Below, one piece after another: positions 26,870 through 36,502 of a DNA stretch of 64,000 nucleotides; the first letter of the stretch is position 1; every line of letters starts with the position of its first letter. The stretch is taken from assembly GCF_029946005.1 (NCBI RefSeq), contig NZ_JAQSDR010000027.1:121329-185328 (forward strand), read 5' to 3'. Made by a program: the position numbers and the translations under genes. The notes under the pieces were generated by a model. That model did no database searches and was not told the origin of the DNA. It worked only from the letters and a program-made list of their open reading frames with translations. This stretch comes from Aquabacterium sp. (GTDB taxonomy: Bacteria; Pseudomonadota; Gammaproteobacteria; Burkholderiales; Burkholderiaceae_C).

Positions 26870-27178
26870 TTCTTTGTGGGGCGTCTCCTACAAATGGCTT
26901 TGCGGGATCAGCCCTCGCGCTGGGGGCCGCAGTGACGTCGACCGCCTGAGTTCATGCCTTGCTTGAAGACTGCCTGGCCCGCGGCGACCGCGATGACGAA
27001 GAGCTTCAACAGATGGATGACTGCGGCGGCGTTGGAAGTCCTCACCACCAGCCCCGAGCTTGAAAGTGTGGCTATCTTATCGATGGCCATTGGATTTGAC
27101 ACTCCCGCTGAAGGGGGTGCCTGGCATGCGCATTGCCATCAAAAAATACTGTCATCCCTCATGTCCAAAGGTTCAACC
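26870..27178. other. Intergenic stretch without a convincing gene
   Basis: About 310 bp between the hypothetical gene at 26438 and a possible small ORF at 27179. Short ORFs cross it on both strands, but none has a good ribosome site or recognisable product. Confidence 0.4.
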
Positions 27179-27301
27179 ATGGAAACGATGCAAACTCAGT
27201 TCGTCAAGCCTGCCGCCAGGTCTTTGCTGGAGCGGGCGCTTGAGTGGTTGTTGTTGACCGCGCAATTCCTACTGAAAAATGAGCCAGACCTTCGCAGGTA
27301 G
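27179..27301 (+). CDS. Possible 40-residue small protein
   Basis: The short ORF METMQTQFVKPAARSLLER... is predicted to form an amphipathic helix (LERALEWLLLTAQFLLKN). AAAGG lies about nine bases upstream and the stop is six bases before the quinone oxidoreductase start, so it could be a leader ORF of that gene. Evidence is limited to position and ribosome site. Confidence 0.3.
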   Translation: METMQTQFVKPAARSLLERALEWLLLTAQFLLKNEPDLRR

Positions 27302-27307
27302 ATCGCC

Positions 27308-28315
27308 ATGCCCATCCCGAGTCAGATGAACCACATTGCCTTTTCTGCGCCCGGCGGGCCAGATGTGCTGCACATGGCCACGGCCCGGGTGCCGGAGCCG
27401 AGCCCCGGCGAGTTGCTCATCCATGTCGAGGCGGCAGGAGTCAACCGGCCCGACGTCCTGCAGCGCAGTGGGCACTACCCGGTGCCGGCTGGCGCCAACC
27501 AACACCTGGGACTGGAGGTGGCGGGTGAGGTGCTGGCCGTGGGGAGCGCCCACACAGGTTTCAAGGTGGGCGACAAGGTGTGCGCCTTGACCAATGGCGG
27601 GGGCTATGCCACGCACGTCAGGGTGCCCGCCACGCAGGCATTGCCCTGGCCCAAAGGCTATGACGCCATCCGGGCGGCGGCCCTGCCAGAGGCCTTTTTC
27701 ACCGTTTGGGCCAATTTGTTCCAAATGGGGCATTTGAAGGCGGGGGAGACTGTGTTGTTGCACGGCGGCGGGAGCGGCATTGGCACCACGGCGACGCAGT
27801 TGGCCCGCGAATTTGGTGCGCACCCTTTTGTGACGGTGGGGAGCGAGTCGAAGCGCGAGGCTTGTCTGAAGTTGGGGGCCGAGTTGGTCATCAACCACCG
27901 TGAACAAGACTTTCAACAAGTCATTGCGGAGCACACCCAGGGACGGGGCGTGGATGTGATCCTCGACATCATGGGTGCCGTCTATTTCTCCCGTAACCTG
28001 GCATCCTTGGCCAAGGATGGGCGCTTGCTGCTGCTGGCCTTTCTGGGCGGCACGACGGTCAAGGAGTTCAACCTGGCGCACATCATGGCCAGGCGCTTGA
28101 CCATCACGGGATCGGCCATGCGTCCACGGACAACGGATGAAAAGGCAGTGATCGCGGCCGAGCTGCAAGCCAAGGTCTGGCCGGTGCTGGAGGCGGGTCG
28201 CTGCGCGCCGCTTGTTCATGCCGTGTTCCCCTTGGCGAAGGCTGCAGACGCGCACCGCTTGATGGAAAGCAGCGACCACATCGGCAAAATCGTGCTGCAA
28301 GTCGGCTCTGCGTGA
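27308..28315 (+). CDS. NAD(P)H-quinone oxidoreductase, zinc-free MDR family (PIG3-like)
   Basis: The 335-residue medium-chain reductase has the N-terminal VEAAGVNRPDVLQRSGHYPVPAGANQHLGLEVAGEV block and the NAD(P)-binding loop HGGGSGIGTTATQLAREFGA. It lacks the zinc-ligand cysteines of alcohol dehydrogenases. It matches the PIG3/QOR type that reduces quinones with NADPH. The next gene (DUF748) starts only 4 bp after its stop, so they are probably cotranscribed, though no functional link is known. Confidence 0.9.
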   Translation: MPIPSQMNHIAFSAPGGPDVLHMATARVPEPSPGELLIHVEAAGVNRPDVLQRSGHYPVPAGANQHLGLEVAGEVLAVGSAHTGFKVGDKVCALTNGGGYATHVRVPATQALPWPKGYDAIRAAALPEAFFTVWANLFQMGHLKAGETVLLHGGGSGIGTTATQLAREFGAHPFVTVGSESKREACLKLGAELVINHREQDFQQVIAEHTQGRGVDVILDIMGAVYFSRNLASLAKDGRLLLLAFLGGTTVKEFNLAHIMARRLTITGSAMRPRTTDEKAVIAAELQAKVWPVLEAGRCAPLVHAVFPLAKAADAHRLMESSDHIGKIVLQVGSA

Positions 28316-28319
28316 ACGC

Positions 28320-29411
28320 ATGAAACATGGATTCTGGACAAAGGCTGGCGTGATGCTGGCCGGGGTCGCATTGCTCGGGCTGGTGGCGTTCCAGCTCACC
28401 GTGCACCGCCTGCATGCCAACATTGAGAAAGCGCTGGGCCCCGGTGCCACCGTTGGGGCTCTGAGGGTTGGCTGGGCCAGTGTGGAGTTGCAAAACCTGC
28501 GTGTTCGGGCCAGCGGCAAAGGCTGGCCGGCCGAGGATGAAATGCGCGCCAGCAAGGTCACCGTGGTGCCCGACATGTTCAGCTTGTTTGGCAATGCCTG
28601 GCGAGTGCGCAGCGTGAGCGTGGAGGGCGCCTACCTGTCTGTGTTGCGCACGGCCGATGGCAAGCTGCGGGTGCTTCCGGCCTTGTTCGAGCATGCGGGC
28701 TCACCCAGCGCACAGCCGCCCACCGACCATCCTGGCAAAGAGGGGCCTGCACCTCAGATTGACATTGGCCAAGTGTCCATGGCGGGCGCTCAGGTGGCCT
28801 TCTATGACGCCAGTGTCAGGCAACCGGCTCACCTGGTCCGCATTGACCAACTGGCCATTGAGTTGGCCCACTTGTCGGTGCCTGCCTTGGACCAGGCCAT
28901 GCACATTGACCTGCAAGGCGTGGTCAAAGGTCCGCAGCGCGATGGCCGCATCAAGGTGGCAGGCGAGTTCACGCCGGCCACGCACGATGCTCACCTCAAA
29001 GGGCAGTTGGCCGGGGTCGATTTGATCGCCTTGCAGCCTTACCTGGTGAAGCTGAACGAAGGGGGCGTGCGCGCCGGCACCTTGGACCTGAGCTTTGATG
29101 CCCAGGTGGTGAGTAACCATTTGCGTGCGCCCGGAGTCATCACCTTGACAGGCTTGGAGCTGAACAGCGGCGGCGGCTTGTTCAGCACTTTTGCGGGGGT
29201 GCCTCGCCGAGCGGTCATTGCCGCCATGAGCGAGCAGGGCCGCATCGAATTGAAATTTTCGCTGGATGGTCGGCTGGACGACCCGCGCTTCTCGCTCAAC
29301 GAGCAGCTGGCCGTGCGGGTTGCTGCAGGTTTGGCCGAATCATTGGGCGTCAGCCTGACTGGCATGGTTGAAGGCGTGGGCAGCGTGATCAAAGGCCTGT
29401 TTGGTCGTTGA
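28320..29411 (+). CDS. DUF748/AsmA-like membrane-anchored protein
   Basis: The 363-residue protein has one N-terminal membrane helix (AGVMLAGVALLGLVAFQL). Its large periplasmic beta-rich domain contains repeated strand pairs (VGALRVGWASVELQNLRVRA, QIDIGQVSMAGAQVAFYDASV, AGTLDLSFDAQVVSNHLRAPG). It ends with FSLNEQLAVRVAAGLAESLGVSLTGMVEGVGSVIKGLFG. This is the DUF748 pattern, related to AsmA proteins implicated in envelope lipid homeostasis. It lies 4 bp after the quinone oxidoreductase gene. Confidence 0.8.
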   Translation: MKHGFWTKAGVMLAGVALLGLVAFQLTVHRLHANIEKALGPGATVGALRVGWASVELQNLRVRASGKGWPAEDEMRASKVTVVPDMFSLFGNAWRVRSVSVEGAYLSVLRTADGKLRVLPALFEHAGSPSAQPPTDHPGKEGPAPQIDIGQVSMAGAQVAFYDASVRQPAHLVRIDQLAIELAHLSVPALDQAMHIDLQGVVKGPQRDGRIKVAGEFTPATHDAHLKGQLAGVDLIALQPYLVKLNEGGVRAGTLDLSFDAQVVSNHLRAPGVITLTGLELNSGGGLFSTFAGVPRRAVIAAMSEQGRIELKFSLDGRLDDPRFSLNEQLAVRVAAGLAESLGVSLTGMVEGVGSVIKGLFGR

Positions 29412-29456
29412 CAATCGGGTTTCCATTGACCTGAGCTGTTGACCCAAGGAGAAGCC

Positions 29457-29954
29457 ATGACGACGAACTTTGCCACCTGCGACCTTTGCGACGACCACAA
29501 GAACGACACCGATGGCGCCTTCCGCGTCTTGCCCCCCGTGTTCAAGGACTATGGCAAGCGCCTGAAGTTCAGCGGCCCCGTCAGCACGGTCAAGTGCTTC
29601 GAGGACAACACCCTGGTCAAGGCGGCGGTTGATTCGCCCGGCCTGGGCCGCGTGCTGGTGGTGGATGGCGGTGCATCGCTGCGCCGCGCGTTGGTGGGCG
29701 GCAACCTGGGCAAGGCGGCGGCCAAAAACGGTTGGGTCGGCGTGATCGTTGATGGTTGCGTTCGTGATTCGGCAGAACTCGCTGAATGCGACGTGGGCAT
29801 CCGTGCGTTGGCATTGATGCCGTGGCCCACCGAGAAGCGCAAGGAGGGCCAAGCTGATGTGCCCGTGCAGATTCAAGGCGTGTGGGTGCGGCCCGGTGAT
29901 TGGCTCTATGCCGATGAAGATGGCATTGTGGTGATGCCCCAAGCCAAGGCTTGA
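29457..29954 (+). CDS. RraA family protein (RNase E inhibitor / HMG-CHA aldolase-like)
   Basis: The 165-residue protein has the RraA core [45 protein letters not shown]. The conserved GGN and Arg/Asp residues form the pyruvate/metal site in the aldolases of this fold. Annotated members are either RNase E activity regulators or 4-hydroxy-4-methyl-2-oxoglutarate aldolases, and the sequence alone does not decide. ATG 29457 is preceded by AAGGAGAAG, a strong ribosome site. Confidence 0.9.
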   Translation: MTTNFATCDLCDDHKNDTDGAFRVLPPVFKDYGKRLKFSGPVSTVKCFEDNTLVKAAVDSPGLGRVLVVDGGASLRRALVGGNLGKAAAKNGWVGVIVDGCVRDSAELAECDVGIRALALMPWPTEKRKEGQADVPVQIQGVWVRPGDWLYADEDGIVVMPQAKA

Positions 29955-30050
29955 TGAACCTGGATGCAAGGCGTTATCCGTTTTCGATACCCCTCATCTA
30001 GGGTATGCCGCATGGTGATAAATTTCCGCAAATGCTAATAGATTAGGGGG

Positions 30051-31451
30051 ATGGACAAACTGAATCTGGCATTGCAGGGAACGCTGGCTGACTACATCAG
30101 CTTCATGGACAAGACGGTCGCCAACCGTCAAACGGCGGTAGCACCAGAGTCTCTGCTGGGCCGCTTGAGCATCTTGCCCATGGGCTGGGACATCCTCGAC
30201 GAATACGGCCTGGACACCTTCTCCAAACAAATCGTGGGCGCGGTGTTGCCCTGGGCCCAAGCCAAGGATCGCCGGGGCCGCCCCTTGGCCGAAGGCGTGA
30301 ACTTTGGCAGTCAAGACTACCTGTCGCTGTCCAGCCATCCTTTGATCCGCGAAGCTGCCGTGCAGGCCATTGAGCAGTTGGGCGTGCACGTGGGGGGCAG
30401 TGCGGCCTTGATGGGCAACAGCGAAGCCTCGGTGCAACTGGAATGCGAGCTGGCAGACTGGCTGCACCTGAAGGACTGCTCGCTGTTCCCGACCGGTTGG
30501 GCGGCGGGCTATGGCGGCATACGCGCCTTGGTGCGCGATCGCGATCATGTGGTGATCGATCGACTGGCGCATGCTTGCCTTCAAGAAGGCGCGCGTGGGG
30601 CCACCCGCCATGTCCACACCTTTGACCATTTGTCCGTCCATGCGCTGGAGCGGCAATTGATGGCGGTGCGCGAGAACCACCCGTCCGCGGGGATCCTGGT
30701 GGTGACCGAGTCACTGTTCTCGATGGACTCAGATGTGCCCGACCTGAAAGCGCATCAGGAATTGGCGCACCGCTATCAGGCCACCTTGCTGGTTGATGTG
30801 GCTCACGACCTGGGCAGCATGGGCCCCGAAGGTCTGGGCGCCATCCAAGAGCAAGGGATGTTGGGAAAAATCGACGTGGTGGTCGGGACGTTCTCCAAAA
30901 CCTTCGCGTCCAACGGGGGCTTTGTGGCCAGCAATGAGCCGGGCCTGAAGCTGGCGATCCGCTTTGGTTGCGGGCCGCACACGTTTTCGAATGCGATGTC
31001 ACCGGTTCAGGCGCGGGTGGTGCTCAAGGCGCTGGAGATCGTCCGCTCGGAAGAGGGCGCCGAGCGTCGCCGTCGATTGCATGCCAATACCTTGGCATTG
31101 CGGGCCAAGCTGAGCACCTTGGGGTGCACGGTGATGGGGGTGCCCAGCGCCGTGGTGCCGGTGCTGATGGGCGGCACTTCGCAATGCCGCATGGTGTCCA
31201 GGTTCTTGCTGGCGGGTGGTGCCATTGCCAATGCGGTGGAATACCCGGCGGTGCCGCGCGATGCTGCGCGCTTGAGGCTGCAGGTCATGGCTGACCACTC
31301 ACCGGCCGACATAGAGACCTTTGTGTCCGTGCTTTCGCTGGCCATGCAGGAAGCCGACGCCATGTTGGTCAAGCTGCATTCGGAGAACGACGGTGTGCTG
31401 CCTGCAGCGCCGCCGCCTGAGGCCTCGCCGTTTGCCTCAAGCCAGGGTTAG
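30051..31451 (+). CDS. Alpha-oxoamine-synthase-like PLP enzyme (aminotransferase class I/II fold)
   Basis: The product (466 residues) has the KBL/BioF/SPT family layout: NFGSQDYLSLSSHPLIREAA, GVHVGGSAALMGNSEASVQLE, VDVAHDLGSMGPEG and the PLP lysine in GTFSKTFASNGGFVAS. Such enzymes condense an amino acid with an acyl-CoA (glycine/KBL, alanine/BioF, serine/SPT). An extra ~50 N-terminal residues (LADYISFMDKTVANRQTA...) and a Pro-rich tail distinguish it from BioF. No acyl carrier or biotin genes are near, so the product is unknown. The Asp-His (DVAHDLG) site is present. It is convergent with serB, overlapping it by 15 bp. Confidence 0.8.
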   Translation: MDKLNLALQGTLADYISFMDKTVANRQTAVAPESLLGRLSILPMGWDILDEYGLDTFSKQIVGAVLPWAQAKDRRGRPLAEGVNFGSQDYLSLSSHPLIREAAVQAIEQLGVHVGGSAALMGNSEASVQLECELADWLHLKDCSLFPTGWAAGYGGIRALVRDRDHVVIDRLAHACLQEGARGATRHVHTFDHLSVHALERQLMAVRENHPSAGILVVTESLFSMDSDVPDLKAHQELAHRYQATLLVDVAHDLGSMGPEGLGAIQEQGMLGKIDVVVGTFSKTFASNGGFVASNEPGLKLAIRFGCGPHTFSNAMSPVQARVVLKALEIVRSEEGAERRRRLHANTLALRAKLSTLGCTVMGVPSAVVPVLMGGTSQCRMVSRFLLAGGAIANAVEYPAVPRDAARLRLQVMADHSPADIETFVSVLSLAMQEADAMLVKLHSENDGVLPAAPPPEASPFASSQG

Positions 31452-32144
31452 CACTTCCAGCACGCGGTCCAGGCCGCCCGTGTTGATGGCAATCATGGCC
31501 TGCTCGCGAACCTTGGGCTTGGCGTGGTAAGCCACGCTCAGCCCTGACACGCCCATCATCGGCAAGTCATTGGCGCCATCGCCCACGGCGATGGACAGCT
31601 TGGGATCACATTGCAGGCGGGCGCACAGGGCCAGCAGGTGCTGCTTCTTGGCTTCGCCATCCACGATGTCGCCCAGCACGCGGCCAGTGAGCAAGCCGCC
31701 TTCGATCTCGAGAAGGTTGGAGTGGGCTTCGTGAATGCCCAGGCGCGCTTTGACGCGGTCGGCAAAGAAAGTGAAACCGCCAGACACCAGCAGCGTTTGC
31801 AGCCCGGCTGCCTTGGCGGCATTGATCAACTCAGGCGCACCGGGGTTGATTTTCAAGCGCTGGTCATAGACTTCTTGCAAGGCTTCGGCGGGCACGCCTT
31901 TCAGCAAAGCAACGCGACGAGTCAGGCTGTCCTTGAAGTCGGTGATTTCGCCGCGCATCGCGGCCTCGGTGATGGCGGCCACTTCGGCTTTTTTGCCCAC
32001 GGCGTCGGCGATCTCATCAATGCACTCGATGCTGATCAGCGTGGAGTCCATGTCAAAGGCGATGGCCTTGAAGGCGCTGAGCTTCAACGGTGGGGTGAAG
32101 CGTTGGAGGACGAGGCCAGGGGCGTGTTCAGGGGCAAGGCTCAT
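31437..32144 (-). CDS. serB: Phosphoserine phosphatase
   Basis: The 235-residue HAD phosphatase has the nucleophile motif I AFDMDSTLISIECIDEIAD, motif II VSGGFTFFA and motif III/IV GDGANDLPMMG, matching SerB. It removes phosphate from L-phosphoserine, the last step of serine synthesis. The N-terminal ACT-like extension of longer SerB proteins is absent; this is the short form usual in betaproteobacteria. Confidence 0.94.
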   Translation of the reverse strand: MSLAPEHAPGLVLQRFTPPLKLSAFKAIAFDMDSTLISIECIDEIADAVGKKAEVAAITEAAMRGEITDFKDSLTRRVALLKGVPAEALQEVYDQRLKINPGAPELINAAKAAGLQTLLVSGGFTFFADRVKARLGIHEAHSNLLEIEGGLLTGRVLGDIVDGEAKKQHLLALCARLQCDPKLSIAVGDGANDLPMMGVSGLSVAYHAKPKVREQAMIAINTGGLDRVLEVLTLA

Positions 32145-32230
32145 GGATTTGGCGGTTGGGGTGCGGCTGGCAGGATTATCAGGCCTGTCTGCCGCACCTC
32201 ATCCGGGTCAAATCGGCTACTGCCTCATTG

Positions 32231-32794
32231 TCATGGACGACGTCGTGCCACGGTGACCGCCACGCCCAATCCCGCCAGCATCAGCAGATAGGCCTGGGGT
32301 TCGGGAACCGCCGCTGCGAAGCTCAAGGTCACGTCGAGCGAGGAATCGCGCACGCCGGTGCCGGTGGCCACGAGCTTGTACGTCCCCGGCCCGATCGCAC
32401 CGGCCAGCGTTGAGTGGGCAAAGCCGCCCAAAACTCCGGCAAAGGCGTCGCTGGCGACGAGCGTGTTGCTGGAGTCGAACAGATCCAGGTTCACGCCAAT
32501 CAGGCGCGGGGCGGTTCCGACTGCGGTGGAGATTTCCCAGGCGGCTTCGCCCGTGAAGCTGCCAATGCCAGCGCCCACGGTGAAGGTGATCGACTGGTTG
32601 AGCGGGCCAACCTCATCGGTCACCAGGGTGTTGAGCCGAAGGTTGTCACCGGCTGCGAAGGGCGTGGGCAGCGTGGCGGCCACATTCAGCACGTTGAAGT
32701 TCACCGGCTTGGTGACAGCGTGCGCGGTGGAGACCAGCGCGCTGCCCATGAGCAGCGCGGCTGGCAACAGCTTGGACAAGGTCAGTTGATTCAC
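32231..32794 (-). CDS. PEP-CTERM sorting domain protein
   Basis: The product (about 187 residues) has a signal peptide (LSKLLPAALLMGSALVSTAHA) and a beta-rich body. The C-terminal PEP-CTERM signal has VPEPQAYLLMLAGLGVAVTVARRRP: motif, helix, then basic tail. It should be processed by an exosortase and delivered to the surface or extracellular matrix. I start it at GTG 32794, which follows AGGAGG by five bases; a longer ATG ORF to 32827 would include this ribosome site in the coding region. No exosortase gene is in the window. Confidence 0.85.
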   Translation of the reverse strand: MNQLTLSKLLPAALLMGSALVSTAHAVTKPVNFNVLNVAATLPTPFAAGDNLRLNTLVTDEVGPLNQSITFTVGAGIGSFTGEAAWEISTAVGTAPRLIGVNLDLFDSSNTLVASDAFAGVLGGFAHSTLAGAIGPGTYKLVATGTGVRDSSLDVTLSFAAAVPEPQAYLLMLAGLGVAVTVARRRP

Positions 32795-32924
32795 ATTCAC
32801 CTCCTGTTTGAAGAAGCTAACGGACAAACCCAGGCCACACCTTCCGCCTGAGCAAGGTACAACTTTTTGATCTTAGCGAGTCAAAGCATGCGACACCAGT
32901 ATTTAAACTAGGGATGAGGGATCC

Positions 32925-35900
32925 CTATTTGATGGGTTGACCCAGCGATTTCAACAAATCGCGCACGTACTGAGCGCGGTCCTTGGGGTCGCTCAATGAC
33001 TTTTCGACACGTAATTTGTCATTGCCCGCCAGCTTGATGTGCCGGTTCTTCTGCACCAGTTCGATGATGCGCATGGGCTCGACCGGGGCATTGGCGCGGA
33101 AGGTGATGTTGATCAGGCCGGGCGTGGCATCGACCTTCTGCACGCCGTAGGGCTTGGCCTGCACGCGCAAGCGGTGCGTGTCGAACAGCGTTTGCGCCTG
33201 CGCGGGCAGCTTGCCGAAGCGGTCGATGATCTCTTCCATCATGGCTTCGATCTTGTCGATGGAATCGGCCGTGGCCACGCGCTTGTAAAGGCTCAATCGC
33301 ACATGCACGTCGCCGCAATAGCTGTCGGGCAACAGGGCGGGCGCGTGCAGGTTGATGTCCGTGCCGCCGCCAAACAGGCCCAGGGGCGACAGCAGATCAG
33401 GCTCCTTGCCCGCCTTGAGTGAACGCACGGCCTCGCCCAGCATCTCGTTGTAGAGCTGGAAGCCCACTTCCATCATGTTGCCGCTCTGGTTGTCGCCCAG
33501 CACTTCGCCGGCGCCTCGGATCTCCAGATCGTGCATGGCCAGGTAGAAGCCGGAGCCCAGCTCTTCCATGCTCTGGATCGCCTCCAGGCGCTGCGAGGCC
33601 TGCTTGGTCAGCCCCTCCACATCCGGCACCAACAAGTAGGCATAGGCCTGGTGGTGAGAGCGCCCCACGCGGCCGCGCAACTGGTGCAACTGCGCCAAGC
33701 CGAACTTGTCGGCGCGGCTCATGATGATGGTGTTGGCCGTGGGTACGTCGATGCCGGTTTCGATGATGGTCGAGCACAGCAGCACGTTGTAGCGCTGCGC
33801 CACAAAGTCGCGCATCACGTGTTCCAGCTCGCGCTCGGGCATCTGGCCGTGGGCGATGGCGATGCGGGCCTCGGGGATCAGCTCGCTCAGTTTGTCGCGA
33901 CGGTTCTCAATGGTGTCGACTTCGTTGTGCAGGAAGTAGACCTGGCCGCCGCGCTTCAGCTCACGCAGCACGGCCTCGCGGATCACGCCGCTCGACTCTG
34001 ATCGCACGAAGGTCTTGATGGCCAGGCGGCGTTGTGGCGCCGTGGCGATCACGCTCAAATCACGCAGGCCTTCCATGGCCATGCCCAGGGTGCGCGGGAT
34101 GGGCGTGGCGGTGAGTGTGAGCACGTCAATGTCGGCGCGCATGGCCTTGATGGCCTCCTTGTGGCGCACACCGAAGCGGTGTTCCTCGTCGATCACCAGC
34201 AGGCCCAGACGCTTGAATTTGACCGACTCGCTGAGCAGCTTGTGCGTGCCGATGACGATGTCGATGGTGCCGTCTTCCAGGCCTTGCATCGCGGCCTTGA
34301 TCTCCTTGGCGGAGCGGAAGCGCGACATCTCGGCCACCTTCACCGGCCACTGCGAGAAACGGTCGGAGATGTTGTGATAGTGCTGCTCGGCCAGCAAGGT
34401 GGTGGGCGCGAGGATGGCCACTTGCTTGCCGCCGGTGACGGCCACGAAGGCGGCGCGCAGGGCCACTTCGGTCTTGCCAAAGCCCACGTCGCCACAGACC
34501 AGGCGGTCCATGGGGCGGGGGCTGATCATGTCCTGGATGACCGCGTGGATGGCGGCGCGCTGGTCGGCGGTTTCTTCGAAACCGAAACTGGCGGCAAAGG
34601 CCTCGTAGTCTTGCGCGCTGAAGCGGAAGGCAAAGCCTTCGCGGGCCGCGCGGCGGGCGTACAGGTTGAGCAGCTCGGCGGCGGTGTCGCGCACCTGCTC
34701 GGCGGCCTTGCGCTTGGCCTTTTCCCATTGGCCCGAACCCAGGCGGTGCAGTGGGGCTTCGTCGGCGCTGACGCCGGTGTAGCGGCTGATCAACTGCAGT
34801 TGCGACACGGGCACGTACAGCGTGGCGGCGTCAGCGTAGGTCAGGTGCAAGAACTCGGAGGGGCCACTGCCCAGGTCCAGGTTGATCAAGCCCTGGTAGC
34901 GGCCGATGCCATGGTTGGCGTGCACGACCGGATCGCCCACATTCAGCTCGGACAGATCCTTGATCAGCGAGTCGACGTCGGTGGTTTGCTCCTGTTTGCG
35001 ACGGCGGCGTGTGGTGGGCGCGGCGTCGAACAGCTCGGTCTCGGTGATGAACTGCAGGCCGACGCCTGCCTGTGTGCCATTGCCACTCAGGTCTTGCCAG
35101 ATGAAGCCGCCAGCGAACGGCGCCACGGCCATGGCCATGCGGTGGTCGCTGGCCTCGAACGCTTTCAAGGAGTCAACACTGGGCAGGTCGATTTGGTGGT
35201 CGCGGAGCAACTCCAGCAGGCTCTCACGGCGGCCATTGCTTTCGGCGATGACCAGCACGCGCTGCGTGGCGCTTTTAAGGTGCGCTTGCAGCTTGCGCAA
35301 AGGCTCTTGCGCATTGCGTTCGGTGGACAGGTCGGGCAGGGGGCGGGCCCAGTCAACGGCCTCGTTGCCACGGATGGACAACTGCGCATGGGCGCCTGCC
35401 AGGGTGAAGAAGTCCTCTGTCTTGAGGTACAGCTCTTCGGGCGGCAGCAAGGGTCGCTCGGGGTCGTGCTGCAAAAAGCGATGGCGCTCGCGGGTCTCGA
35501 CCCAGAACTTGCGCAAGGTCTCGTCCAGCTCGCCATGCAAAACCAGCACGGCCTTTTCACCCAGGTGCTCGAAAATGCTGGCGGTCTGGTCGAAGAACAA
35601 GGGCAGGTAGAACTCGATGCCGCCCGGCACCATGCCGTTGCCGATGTCCTTGTACAGGCGGGCCCGCGTGGGATCGCCTTCGATCTTCTCGCGCCAGCGT
35701 TTGCGGAAGGCCGCGCGCGCATCCTCGTCCATCGGGAACTCGCGACCCGGCAGCAGGCGCACTTCGGGCACGGGGTAGAGGCTGCGCTGGGTGTCGGGGT
35801 CGAAGGTGCGGATCGAGTCGATCTCGTCGCCGAACAAGTCGACCCGGTAGGGCACCAGCGAGCCCATGGGGAACAGGTCGATCAGGCCACCGCGCACCGC

Positions 35901-36410
35901 GTACTCGCCTGGCGAGACAACCTGGCTGACGTGGGTGTAGCCCGCCAGGGTCAATTGCGACTTGAGCGCGGCTTCGTTGAGCTTTTGCTTTTGTTTGAAA
36001 TGGAAGGTGTAGGCGGCCAGGAAGGAAGGCGGCGCCAGGCGTGTTAGCGCGGTGGTGGCTGGCAGCAGCACCACGTCCACACCGGTGTCGGCTGCGACCC
36101 CTTGTTGCACGCGCCACAGGGTGGCCAGCCGCTCCGAGATCAAATCCTGGTGGGGCGAGAACGTGTCGTAAGGCAGCGTTTCCCAGTCGGGAAAGATGGC
36201 GCAACGTAAATCAGGGGCAAAAAATGCCATCTCGTCCATCAAGCGCTGCGTGTCGGCCGGGTCGGCGGCGATCAGCGCAGTCACGTGGCCTTCGGCTTTG
36301 CGGGCCTGGGCAAATTGGGCGATCAACAGCGCATCGGCGGAGCCCAGAGGGCGGGGCACGGTGTAGCGTTTGCCAATGGCGATGGAGGGGAGCTTGAGCG
36401 AGGGCAACAT
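32925..36410 (-). CDS. mfd: Transcription-repair coupling factor
   Basis: The protein (1161 residues) is built as Mfd: a UvrB-like N-terminal module (LRCAIFPDWETLPYDTFSPHQD), the RNA-polymerase-interaction region (GDPVVHANHGIGRYQGL) and RecG-like motor motifs (CGDVGFGKTEVALRAAF, VIDEEHRFGVRHKE, TATPIPRTLGMA, QLRGRVGRSHHQAYAYLL). A C-terminal TRCF domain follows. It removes stalled RNA polymerase and recruits UvrA to transcribed-strand lesions. It is divergent from ispD, a common neighbour. A GC-rich inverted repeat (CGCCCGGC/GCCGGGCG, 36433-36459) lies in its 5' leader. Confidence 0.97.
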   Translation of the reverse strand: MLPSLKLPSIAIGKRYTVPRPLGSADALLIAQFAQARKAEGHVTALIAADPADTQRLMDEMAFFAPDLRCAIFPDWETLPYDTFSPHQDLISERLATLWRVQQGVAADTGVDVVLLPATTALTRLAPPSFLAAYTFHFKQKQKLNEAALKSQLTLAGYTHVSQVVSPGEYAVRGGLIDLFPMGSLVPYRVDLFGDEIDSIRTFDPDTQRSLYPVPEVRLLPGREFPMDEDARAAFRKRWREKIEGDPTRARLYKDIGNGMVPGGIEFYLPLFFDQTASIFEHLGEKAVLVLHGELDETLRKFWVETRERHRFLQHDPERPLLPPEELYLKTEDFFTLAGAHAQLSIRGNEAVDWARPLPDLSTERNAQEPLRKLQAHLKSATQRVLVIAESNGRRESLLELLRDHQIDLPSVDSLKAFEASDHRMAMAVAPFAGGFIWQDLSGNGTQAGVGLQFITETELFDAAPTTRRRRKQEQTTDVDSLIKDLSELNVGDPVVHANHGIGRYQGLINLDLGSGPSEFLHLTYADAATLYVPVSQLQLISRYTGVSADEAPLHRLGSGQWEKAKRKAAEQVRDTAAELLNLYARRAAREGFAFRFSAQDYEAFAASFGFEETADQRAAIHAVIQDMISPRPMDRLVCGDVGFGKTEVALRAAFVAVTGGKQVAILAPTTLLAEQHYHNISDRFSQWPVKVAEMSRFRSAKEIKAAMQGLEDGTIDIVIGTHKLLSESVKFKRLGLLVIDEEHRFGVRHKEAIKAMRADIDVLTLTATPIPRTLGMAMEGLRDLSVIATAPQRRLAIKTFVRSESSGVIREAVLRELKRGGQVYFLHNEVDTIENRRDKLSELIPEARIAIAHGQMPERELEHVMRDFVAQRYNVLLCSTIIETGIDVPTANTIIMSRADKFGLAQLHQLRGRVGRSHHQAYAYLLVPDVEGLTKQASQRLEAIQSMEELGSGFYLAMHDLEIRGAGEVLGDNQSGNMMEVGFQLYNEMLGEAVRSLKAGKEPDLLSPLGLFGGGTDINLHAPALLPDSYCGDVHVRLSLYKRVATADSIDKIEAMMEEIIDRFGKLPAQAQTLFDTHRLRVQAKPYGVQKVDATPGLINITFRANAPVEPMRIIELVQKNRHIKLAGNDKLRVEKSLSDPKDRAQYVRDLLKSLGQPIK

Positions 36411-36502
36411 GGGCGGCGCAGAAATGACAAAGCGCCCGGCGGCGGGCTGCGGCCGGGCGTTGATCTGAACAAGGCTTCATTGTAGGTGGGCGACAATCAC
36501 GC

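Noticed and set aside
34032..36047. A 671-codon plus-strand frame inside mfd
   Set aside because: Antisense to a clear mfd gene, with no domain, no ribosome site and shadow-like composition.
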